This document shows positions 10,101 to 19,800 of a stretch of 64,000 nucleotides of DNA, one piece after another (within the stretch, counting starts at the first letter, position 1; every line of letters begins with the position of its first letter). This DNA comes from Tenacibaculum singaporense (GTDB lineage Bacteria; Bacteroidota; Bacteroidia; Flavobacteriales; Flavobacteriaceae), in contig NZ_CP032548.1 in NCBI RefSeq assembly GCF_003867015.1, positions 1,865,001 to 1,929,000 of the forward strand, given 5' to 3'. The translations under genes and the position numbers were made by a program. The notes beneath the pieces were generated by a model, which saw nothing but the letters and a program-made list of their open reading frames with translations, did not search any database and was not told the DNA's origin.

Positions 10101-11731
10101 AGAAACTACCTATTATAGCAGGAGGAGGAGCTGTATTATTACAAGCAAGATTGCCAAATCCAGCATGGTTTAGAGGATATTTAGCAGGAAAATATAACTT
10201 GTTAGGAGGTCTAATTAAAGGGAGATTTAGGTTTAAAATTGAGTTTGGAGACAAATGTGAAATAGTGGGGGGAAGCCCTATAGATGGTATTGTCGTAATT
10301 AGCGACTTAACACCAAAAGAAGGAAGTACAGATATAGATGTGTTTGCAGCTCCCCAGGCAGTATTCAATTTACAGATTAATAAAATTTTTGAAATTCCTG
10401 ATGATACAGGAGATAGAAAGTATAAAATTTTATTAGATGATTTTTCCGTAACAAAAGATGGACAAAATATTGTAGGAGAAATAAAATGGAATGATAGAAA
10501 TGATGTAGCAGTATTTTATTCACATGAAATTTTACCACCACATGCTCAATTAAAAGCTAAAGTTCAATTACACTTTGAAGAATACAAAGGAGGAAGCTGG
10601 CAAAAAATAAAATCAGGAGGTAAGGTAGCTACAGAAGTAAAAGAAGTAAACTTTACAACAGGAGAAGCACCAGAAACAATACCATTAACAAATATAGATT
10701 ATATGTACCCTGTACTAGGGCAAAAAAACTTCTTTATTGATGAGTATAGCACAGCTTATGTAAAATTAAAAAGAGGTCAAACATACTTGTTTGAAGCTGC
10801 GCCAGATTGGAAAAAAGAAATGATAATGACCAGTGCATCTGGTGAAAATTTATACAAACAATTCACATATAACTCTGCTAAAAAGCAGTTAGTTTATTCG
10901 CTGCCAGTAAATCAAATGCAAACACAAACACAATATGATGTAAGCTTAAAACTAACATCAGAAGCAAGTGATTTAGATGATAATGTATCAGAAACATATA
11001 CTTCTAAAAATATAGGAGGTAGTTCTGAAAATACAGTTGAAGTAAAATCAAGGAAAGCAGAAGGAAATGTAAGCAAAGAAGGAGAGAAAGAATTGTTAGT
11101 CTATAATTTTAGAACAAGTAAGTACGAAACATTCAGCGGTAAAATGCGAGATATGAATAAGAATAAAGATTTATATCAACACATTGTTTATCCTTATGGA
11201 TTAACATTATTATCAAGTATTGACTACCAAGAAGCATTTGATTTGGCAGAGTTGAGAGGAAATGAGTATACAGGATATCAACCCTTAGTTGTATCAAGAG
11301 CAACTTTAGATGATAGTTACTATAGAAATCAGATTTATCCATTAATCTATAATAACTATCCATACGAAGGAAGTATTTCGGTAAGTAGAGAAATTGATGA
11401 AGTAGGAGTACCACCAGTAGAAGGAGTGGAACCGATGACTTGGTATGTAACTTATTTAGAAAATAATTATTCGGGAGAAATAAATTTATACAACCCGTAC
11501 AGATATAATCTCACGTATTATTATTTAGAAGATTACGAAGATTTAAGATATCAATTAGTTAATTCAAATATTAACTGGAATGCAAAGTCACAGTATATAA
11601 AATTAATTACAGAAGCTTTTCCTTACATGCGTCAAGGAAAATATAAAGCAACGTTACAATACGTATTACCAGGTCAGGTAAAAAAGAGCAGAATAAATTC
11701 ATTAAAATATTTAAACCCATTAAATGATTAA
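7115..11731 (+). CDS. 1538-residue secreted beta-rich protein of unknown function
   Basis: A signal peptide (KKLPLSFLILLFISVSLFA) is followed by a very long, mostly beta-strand protein with no sorting domain. Residues about 120-650 contain repeating strand-turn units with ...DGxF/..NGxM motifs. The central part (about 620-1060) is rich in Gly/Ala and short amphipathic strands (for example GTGFAGAVGAKFSTG), which could form a large barrel or fibre-like stack. A Pro run (SPPPPP) lies near 885-895. From about 1065 there is an Ig-like segment (VISDLTPKEGSTDIDVFAAP) with later FnIII-like strands. It overlaps the next gene by 8 nt, implying translational coupling. No catalytic motif is visible. In context it is probably a structural component of the surface complex encoded here; the family is not recognised. 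Confidence 0.6.
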   Translation: MNKKLPLSFLILLFISVSLFATPNFTERDSTAVTNKYVDKTNLIAKSKTLRNFSSLDKFDEIEEALKPEIQQRFTQQGFQFNTADSLINKKWLDMATNTFKSIEESENYIDVLTKDGLSQLPVAIKPVSISNVKYTVGIAKAVFKPAYSELTVFLKVELPNTNPDRGEQVLILGASNVKLSHEGGIIGDARLHLISQFTVNFNSGTLLLTLNGSMEEPGTYAIIDCSGFKEMGLDANVKFANGLLHPVDEKGKKKIGYVEANFKTSISDWNDMVVNISLPEFGIKGIEGTTFKLNTAVFDFSDLRNDEATPKAYLDKFYSTEPNLWRGVYVKSLQVILPPEFKKKNEDKRVAFGATDLIIDGQGVTGKFTGENVIDLNEGTASGWDFSLDYFLLDIETNHLRAGEFDGKLVLPVSQLDSLQYNAVFQPGEYKLAVKTEKDIKFNVWKANVHLTKDSYVEMKVKDGEFRPKANLNGSMSLASGLKKDEKESNDTSKSIINFKGITFQKMVLQTESPKFSVDYFGVKGKLQLANFPIVINEIGLRTPADNKAELVFDFAVNLTSESDGGNGGASKLAFKAKMDDSGNKWKFDGVRLEHLYIKMDVAGMQLKGAIFIFEDDPTYGTGFAGAVGAKFSTGIKLEVEAKALFGRTESFRYWYADAKVTLPQGIPIFPGFALNAFGGGFYNKMRMAGNSNAQDAAFTEIGASTSGVIYEPYEQNSFGMKASVGIITQNSEELFHATVEFGMAFRKSGGLQEIYMKGFGELIASLPGDFFDTVNSNLSSIAVVGGQGIPAQSPTAAISANVFIGFDFVNDIFHSTSEVYINFGVLKGVGPSGRAGWLDFYVAPDEWHMLVGTPEDRVGVKIDLGILKIKMDSYFMTGENLPGSPPPPPIVADILGVDVAELNYMRDANMLESGKGLAFGSSMSVSTGDLKFLIFYARFDAGIGFDIMLKDYGEAYCKGSSEVIGMNGWYANGQAYAYLQGVLGVKFKLFGIKKKLPIIAGGGAVLLQARLPNPAWFRGYLAGKYNLLGGLIKGRFRFKIEFGDKCEIVGGSPIDGIVVISDLTPKEGSTDIDVFAAPQAVFNLQINKIFEIPDDTGDRKYKILLDDFSVTKDGQNIVGEIKWNDRNDVAVFYSHEILPPHAQLKAKVQLHFEEYKGGSWQKIKSGGKVATEVKEVNFTTGEAPETIPLTNIDYMYPVLGQKNFFIDEYSTAYVKLKRGQTYLFEAAPDWKKEMIMTSASGENLYKQFTYNSAKKQLVYSLPVNQMQTQTQYDVSLKLTSEASDLDDNVSETYTSKNIGGSSENTVEVKSRKAEGNVSKEGEKELLVYNFRTSKYETFSGKMRDMNKNKDLYQHIVYPYGLTLLSSIDYQEAFDLAELRGNEYTGYQPLVVSRATLDDSYYRNQIYPLIYNNYPYEGSISVSREIDEVGVPPVEGVEPMTWYVTYLENNYSGEINLYNPYRYNLTYYYLEDYEDLRYQLVNSNINWNAKSQYIKLITEAFPYMRQGKYKATLQYVLPGQVKKSRINSLKYLNPLND

Positions 11732-13823
11732 GAAGAAAAGTACACCTATCATCTTTATGCTTCTGATGTTGGGTATTACAATAAAAACCTATGCCCAAAA
11801 AGAAATAGGTAATATTAAAGCAGAAGTAAAAGCAATAGCAACAGTATCTGAAAATAAAATATTACTACGTTGGGGAGTAACAACTCCAACAGCTTGGAAA
11901 TATGCTAATAAATACGGTTATATAATTGAAAGAAAAACAATAGCGGTAGATAAAGAAATACTGACGAAACCTGTAATAAAACAATTAATTCCCATTCCTT
12001 TAAAACCTTATCCAATGATGGAATGGAAAGAGTTTTCGGAAGAAAACAATTACGCAGCATTAGCTGCACAAGCATTATATGGAGAGGAGTTCGATGTAGA
12101 AATGAACGAAGGAGGAGATGGATTACTGAGTATTATAAATAAGGCACAAGTAATAGAACAGAGATTTACTTTTGCTTTGTATGCAGCCGATCAAGATTTT
12201 AAAGTAGCAAAATTTTCAGGATTGGCTTTTGTCGACAATACTGTAAAACCAACAGAACGTTATTTATATACTATACGAGTAGCTTTGCCAGAAGAGAAGA
12301 AAGATTTGATCAAAGCAGGGGGAGTATATTTAGGATTACTAGATAAAAAAACGCTACCTGAGCCACAAGAATTTGTTGGGGTCTTTAAAGATAAAACAGT
12401 TATTCTAAGTTGGAATCAAGTAATCTTAAAAAAGTACTATACTAATTACATTATTGAAAAATCGGAGGATGAAGGAAAAACTTTTAAAAAACTACGAGGA
12501 ACACCAGTAGCAACTTTAGGAGAAAAAGAAAAGAATCCATCAAATAGAATGATGTATATAGATAGTCTTTCACAAAACAACAAAACCTATTCTTATAGAA
12601 TTAAAGGAATATCTCCTTTTGGTATTGAAGGACCTTATTCAAAAATTGTTTCAGGTAAAGGAATAAAACCATTAACACACACACCATTTATTACAGATGT
12701 AAAACTGAATAGTCAAGGAGGAGTTTTAAGTTGGGAATTTCCTTCTGAAGGAATTAGAACACTTAGTAAATTTAAACTAGTAAGATCTAATACACCAAAA
12801 GGTAAGTTTCTTACTGTAATAGATAATATATCAAAAAACAAAAGATCTATTAAGATAGAAAACTTACAAGCCATAAACTATTATAAAATTGTGGCTGTAG
12901 GTAACAATGGAGGCACCCGAGAATCGTTTCCAAAAATGGTACAACCAGATGATAGTACTCCTCCAGCAGTACCAACTATGTTAAACGGAACTATAGACTC
13001 CCTTGGAGTAGTAAGATTACAATGGAAACAAAATACAGAGATAGATTTTTTAGGGTATAGAGTATTTAAAGCGAATTTAAAAACAGATGAATTTACTCAA
13101 ATGACTTTTGAGCCAATACCTAATAGCACCTTTATTGATACGGTAAACATAAAGATACTAAATAAAAAGATTTATTATAAGGTCCAAGCTTTTGATAAAA
13201 GATATAATCCATCAGAATTTTCTGAAGTTTTAGAGTTAAATAGACCAGATATAGTACCTCCAACTGCACCCGTTTTCACTTCTTTTAAATCAGATAAAGG
13301 TAGAGTTGAAATAGAGTGGATATCAAGTACTAGTAATGATGCTCAATCTACCGTAATTTATAGAAAAGAAAAGGGAGTAAAAGAGCCATGGCAAATGTTA
13401 AAGAGTTTACCATTATTACAAAACAAGTTTATAGATGAAACAGGAATTGTAGGAAAAACGTATTTGTATACAGCTTTGACTATAGATGAATCAGGGCTTG
13501 AATCAGAACCTATAGTACCTTTAAAAATAACAGTTTTAGACAATTCACCTAAACCAAGTATAGAAAAATTTACAGGATACGTAAATAGAGAAGAGAGATA
13601 TATTGAGTTAAAGTGGAATTACAAAGAAACAAAGGTTAAGGAGTTTGTTTTGTACAAAGCTGAAGAGGAGAAAAAGCCAACGATGTATAAAGTTTTTAAA
13701 GTAGATACTAATAAGTTTAAAGATAGAAACTTATTAATAAACACAAAATATACATTTTTAATTCAAGCAATTTTTGAGTCAGGAGCTAAATCTCCGCTTA
13801 ATAAAATTGAAATAAACTATTAA
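11724..13823 (+). CDS. Secreted protein with multiple fibronectin type III domains
   Basis: 699 residues with an N-terminal signal peptide (PIIFMLLMLGITIKTYAQ). Sequence up to about 195 forms an atypical first module with the Trp-containing pattern ILLRWG. Later FnIII modules lie roughly at 208-312 (TVILSWNQV...YIIEKS), 318-410 (GGVLSWEF...FKLVRS), 415-505 (VVRLQWKQN...GYRVFKA), 512-605 (RVEIEWISS...VIYRKE) and 610-699 (YIELKWNYK...FVLYKA). Each shows the core Trp and a Y/F strand. No sorting domain is present. The start overlaps the preceding gene by 8 nt and the stop is 11 nt before the adhesin gene, so the three are probably one operon. FnIII arrays usually mediate protein-protein or protein-glycan contacts; the function here is presumably assembly of the surface complex. 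Confidence 0.72.
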   Translation: MIKKKSTPIIFMLLMLGITIKTYAQKEIGNIKAEVKAIATVSENKILLRWGVTTPTAWKYANKYGYIIERKTIAVDKEILTKPVIKQLIPIPLKPYPMMEWKEFSEENNYAALAAQALYGEEFDVEMNEGGDGLLSIINKAQVIEQRFTFALYAADQDFKVAKFSGLAFVDNTVKPTERYLYTIRVALPEEKKDLIKAGGVYLGLLDKKTLPEPQEFVGVFKDKTVILSWNQVILKKYYTNYIIEKSEDEGKTFKKLRGTPVATLGEKEKNPSNRMMYIDSLSQNNKTYSYRIKGISPFGIEGPYSKIVSGKGIKPLTHTPFITDVKLNSQGGVLSWEFPSEGIRTLSKFKLVRSNTPKGKFLTVIDNISKNKRSIKIENLQAINYYKIVAVGNNGGTRESFPKMVQPDDSTPPAVPTMLNGTIDSLGVVRLQWKQNTEIDFLGYRVFKANLKTDEFTQMTFEPIPNSTFIDTVNIKILNKKIYYKVQAFDKRYNPSEFSEVLELNRPDIVPPTAPVFTSFKSDKGRVEIEWISSTSNDAQSTVIYRKEKGVKEPWQMLKSLPLLQNKFIDETGIVGKTYLYTALTIDESGLESEPIVPLKITVLDNSPKPSIEKFTGYVNREERYIELKWNYKETKVKEFVLYKAEEEKKPTMYKVFKVDTNKFKDRNLLINTKYTFLIQAIFESGAKSPLNKIEINY

Positions 13824-13834
13824 AAGGAAGCTAT

Positions 13835-16800
13835 ATGAAAAGAAATATACTCTTAATTTTATTCTTATTTTTTTCGATTATATCGCAAGCTCAAACGTAC
13901 ACCATTAAAGTTGAGGGATATATAGGTCAAGGAAGGTCTTCTTGTGGTTCCAACAAAAATGGTTTAGGAGGAATAAAAATACTTTTCTCTGATGGAACCA
14001 CAAAATATTTAAGAGATCCAGCTATTTACGGATTACGGTTTATTAATCAAAGTTATTCACATGAAGCTACTTTTAATGTATCTAAAAAGATAATTAAGGT
14101 AGAGTTTCATACGATTACGAGAAAAAATTCATGGAAAGGATGTGAAAGATCTAGAGAATCTTGGATTAAAGTAAATGTAGCTTCACCATGTTTTCTAAGG
14201 CGATATCAAAAGGATGAAGTATATAGAAGTGATATAAATAGAGGTTGGGCTGAAATTTCCATAAAACCTAATATATCTCTATCATATCCAGATGGATCAA
14301 GTACTTCAAGAGTAAAAACGGTTTGTGCAAGTAGTTCAGTTAGAATTAAAGCAACTTCAGGTTTTACTCCAACTTCAGGTGTGTATGTTTGGGAATTTTA
14401 TGATCCTGTAAATACGGAGACTAGAACACACCCAGATTATCAAGCTTTATTAAATGCTGTATCTTCGGCAGAGGCAGAATATAATAGCTGTATAAGAAGA
14501 ACAGGGGATATTGATAGATGTGAAGGATTTATGATGGCTGTATTTGAAGCAAAGAGAAATTTAAATAATTATACAGGTCCTAAAACTATTCAGGTAAGTG
14601 TTTGGAGGATCATCACGAATAAAACGGGGCAATCCACAATTGATTTAAAACTAGCTAATTTGTATTCTTCTTCAACAGATAGAGAAGAGGCCTTGACAAA
14701 AAATATAAATATACGTGTAAAGCCAAGTTGTAACAGTTCTTTTACAACAAATACTGTTACAGTACAATTTTTACCCGATGCTCCACAGATAGCAAAAGCG
14801 CCAACAATAAAACAACCTACTTGTTCTTACAGTACAGATGCAGACTTTAAACTGTATTTCACAAGACAAATTTTAAGTTATGAAAAAATAGATTTTAATC
14901 TTTTAAAGAAAACATTAACAAATGAATATATAGCTGTTGATAATAACCCAGGAATTACTTCATTTGTAAGGTCAGGAGGGTATTGGATGCATGATTGGAA
15001 GCCAAGTTCAGGAATATTAACATCAGGAGATTATAGGGTTGAGGTAACTGGATTTAATAGAAGTACAGGATCTCCTTTATGTGAAAAATACTCATATGAT
15101 TTCCAAATAAAGTCTCCACCAAAAGTGGTTTTTAAAGCCTCCAAAACTCAAGATGAAACATGTTATAATAATAAAGATGGAAAAATAAAAATTGAAGGAT
15201 CAGGTGGTTCAGGAAACTTTTATTATAGTTTAAATAATGGAGTTACCTGGAGTACTTCAACTTTTTCAGGAGTAACTACAGTAAGTGGATTAACCTCTGC
15301 AAATTATATTATTAAAATAAAAGATACTAAAGGTTGTATAGATCAAGATAACACTTCTGACGCTATAACTATAATTGGGAAAAATAAAATAACACATACT
15401 TTACCGTCCAATGCAGTTACGCATCCTAGCACAGTAGGAAGTGCTGATGCATCCATAAAAATAAATAGTGTAAGCGGAGGTACGCCTTTTAGCAACTATT
15501 ACAATTATACAGTTTTACTCAATGGAAGTACTACCAATACTAAAAGTGGTAGGGCCTATGTAGGAGGTTTTACAATACCTAATTTACCAGCAGGAACACA
15601 CAAAGTTAGATACACAGATAAAAATAACTGTACACAAGAGTATACACTACCAAAGGTTATAGACCCAAAACCAATAACATTTTCTGTTAGTTCAGTAAAA
15701 CCAGATTGTTTTCAAGGCAAAGGAAAAATAAATGTAACAAGTATTACAGGAGGATACCCTAATTATACTGTTATTTTAAAAAGAGGTTCAACAGTACTAA
15801 GCACATTGACGGGAAGAACAAATAGTGCTTCTTTTAATATTGAGGCAGGAAACTATTCTGTTTTGGTTAAAGACAGTAAACAAGGTAGTTTAGAAAAATC
15901 TATTGCAGTAATAGAACAATCAGAGGTAACTATTTCAAAAGTAAACTTGACAGCTCCTATAAAATGTAATGGAGGTAGAGCCTCTGTTAGTATTATGGCT
16001 ACAGATGGTAAATCAAATGCATATCAATATGCAGTATATAAGAGCTCAGGAATTTTATGGCAAGATAGTAATGTGTTTTCGTTACCAGCAAGTAGTACTG
16101 GGTATAGGTTTATAGTAAGAGATAGAAACGTTATGACTTGTAGGTCTAAAGTTTCTTCGCCAATACTTATAACAGAACCTTTGCCTATTGAAATTACTAG
16201 TAATTCTGTAAAACATAATAATGTGTTTGGAGAGGCTAAAGGAGAAATATCATTAACCATAGATGGAGGAGTTCCAAACTACACTATAACATGGAGAAAG
16301 AAATATGATACTTCTTTTTCTAGGACAGGAAGCATAATTACAGGGCTAAGAGCAGGATTTTATATAGCTACTATTAAAGATAGCAATGGATGTACAATAA
16401 CTTCTAATGAAATACAAGTTAGAGAAAATCCTCAATTAGTAGCATCTCTTACTGTTAGCAAAGCCATTAGTTGTAATGGTGGTGTAGGTTCGTTAATAGT
16501 GAATCCATCAGGAGGATCAAATAGTTATTCATATAAATGGTTTAGAGGAGGTACAGAATTAATAGGGAAGACAACCAATCAGTTGGTAAATATTGGTAAG
16601 GGTAATTACTCTGTAACTATCAATGATGGATTTACGAGTATTTCAAGAAGTATTTCATTAACAGAGCCTAGTGCTATTACGTTAAACATAACTAAAACAG
16701 ATATTTCTTGTAATGGAGCTGAGGATGGAAAAATAAAACTTGCCATTGGAGGAGGAACTCCACCATACCAATATTCTATTGATGATCAAACATCATTTCA

Positions 16801-19800
16801 AGCAGTAAATAGCTTAGTTGATAATACCATTGATGGATTGACAGTTGGAAGTTTTACTGTTTGGATTAAAGATAGTAATGGATGTATAGTTAATACACCA
16901 GCGACTACTACAATAACACAGCCAACACAAATAATTATTAATAGCTTTTCTATAACAAACTGTGAAGTAGCAGGAAATAATGAAGGAGCTATAACAATAG
17001 AAACTTCAGGAGGAGAAGGAGCGCATAGTTATAAATGGACAAAAGAAGGAGATGCTTCTTTTACTAGTAATACGAAAGACATAAATAATCTTTTTGCAGG
17101 AATTTATCATGTAGTTATAAGAGATGCTAAAAGTTGTGAAATAACCCAGTCATATGAAGTAAAGGAACCACAACCTATTCAAGTGGTTATAAAACTAACA
17201 AAAACTATTTTATGTAATGGTGATGAAACTGGAGAACTGCTAGCTGAGGTATCAGGAGGATACCCAATATATTCAACTCCAATTGATTTTGATTATAAAT
17301 GGTACGATATAACTTCAGGGACGCCAGTTTTATTAAATTCAGATTTAAAACAAAATAAAATCAACAACCTAAAAGCAGGAAGTTATAGAGTGGTAGTAAA
17401 TGATATAAAAGGAGCTACTACCCAAAAAGAGATCACAATTAATCAACCAGCTAAAATTGAAGTCAATTTAGCGTCGAGTACAAATGTGAGTTGTTTTGGA
17501 GGAGGAGATGGAAATATAGATATCACTACTTTAGGAGGAACTAAACCCTACAATTTTTCTTGGAAAAGTACGAATAACCCTACCTTTAGTGAGACTACGG
17601 AAGATATTACAGGTTTAAAAAAGGGAACTTATTATGTAGAAATTACTGATAGTAATGGATGTACATTTACTTCAAATAACCTTACGATAGAACAACCTTT
17701 AGCAGTGTTGGAGATATCTAATCATATGGTAAATAACTTAACAGGTTTTGAAACAAAAAATGGAAGTATATCTGTTGATGTTGTTGGAGGAACACCAAGT
17801 TATACATATGAATGGAGACAAAAAGGAAACACTACTATTTTAGGAACAACCAATCCATTTGAAAATATAGCGGCAGGAGAATATGAATTAACTGTTAAAG
17901 ATGCTAATGGTTGTATTACAACTGGAAGTTATACTGTAACAGAACCAAAGTTATTAGTAATTGATGCCATAAATCAACAAGGTAATATTCTTTGTTATGG
18001 AGATAACACTGTAAATTTAACTGTTGAAGCTAGTGGTGGAGTGCTTTCATATAGCTATTCATGGAAATTAAAAGGAGGTGCAGTAGAACTAGGTACTAAC
18101 AATACACTTAGTACTATAGGTGCAGGAACTTATGTAATAACAGTAACAGATAAAAATGGCAATATTGCTACGAAAGAGTACGAAGTTACAGAACCACTAC
18201 AATTAGAAATTACGGGAATAACTAAAGTAGACGTGTCTTGTAATGGAGGAGCAGATGGTTCCATAGATGTAAGTGTTTCAGGAGGAACAGTGCCTTATAC
18301 ATATAGTTGGAAGCATGGAGTAGTAGGGAAAAGTTTAAACTCTTTACAAGCTGGAACCTATGAAGTGGTTGTTAGAGACAAAAACTTATGTGAAGTAACA
18401 AGAAAAATTACAATTCAAGAACCAACAGTTTTAGCCATAGATAATTCAGTGATAAAAGATGTCACAGGTTTTGGATTATCAAATGGAGAGGTAAGTATAA
18501 ATGTTGTTGGAGGAACACCAAACTATACTTATGAATGGAAAAATTCAAGCGGAATTGTACAAAGCAGTACAACCTCTAAATTATCGGGAGTTAAAGCAGG
18601 AGAATATTCGGTAAAAGTAACAGATACCAAAGGGTGTTTAGTAGAAAAAACATATACAGTTAATGAACCAGAATTGTTAACTGTAAATGTAAGTGAGACT
18701 TCAATTCTATGTAAAAATGGAGTAGGAACACTAACAGCTGAAGTTAGTGGTGGAGTAATACCGTATACATATTCATGGAAGTTAAAAGGAAATGCTACAG
18801 TAGTAAGTACTACTAATGCACTTGAGGATGTAGGAGTAGGAATTTACGTAGTAACAATTACAGATAAAAACGGAAATATAGCCATTAAAGAATATGAATT
18901 AACAGAACCATCATTACTTGAAATTACAGGAGTAAATAAAGTTGATGTTGCATGTTATGGAGGTACTGATGGATACATAGACATTACTGTTTCAGGAGGA
19001 GTAGCACCTTATACATATAGTTGGAATCATACAAGTTTAGACGCTCAAAAAGTGGAAAACTTATCTTCAGGTACATATTCAGTTGTAGTTACTGATAAGA
19101 ACGGGTGTAAAACAACGAAAGAGGTAACAATCAATCAACCAGAAAAATATGATATAACGAATGTGAAATTAATAAGGCCTTCATCAAACTTAGTAGATGA
19201 TGGTAGTATTGAAGTTATTTTCGTCGGAGGAGTAGCACCTTATTCATTTGAGTGGAAAAATGAAATAGGAAATATAGTTTCTACAAAAGCATCTAGTGAC
19301 TTATCCGATAAAATAGAGAACTTACCAGAAGGAATCTATACAATTACAATAAAAGATGCTGAAGGTTGTGTAATTGAAGAAACATACAATTTAGCAAGTC
19401 CAGGAGAATTATTAGTAGAGATAACACAGGTACAAGAAGTAAAATGTCATGATGCTTCAAACGGTATTTTAGATGTAATTACCGTTGGTGGAGTTGGAGG
19501 AAACAATTATGCATGGTATAATGCAGATAGCAATGAGCTTATAGGAACAGAAAAACAACTTAAAAATATTTCAGCAGGTAATTACTATGTGATAGTAAAT
19601 AATGCAGAAGGAATAGAAGAAAAAAGTTCAATTTTTACAGTTTCTGAACCTACAGAAATTCAGTTAGCAATCAAAGAAATTGATTTAAGTTGTTTCAATG
19701 CCAATGATGGAAGTTTTGAGGTAGAAGTACAAGGAGGAACAGGTAATTATCAATTTAGATATAGAGATGTATCAAGCTTTAGCGATTGGATAAATGTAGC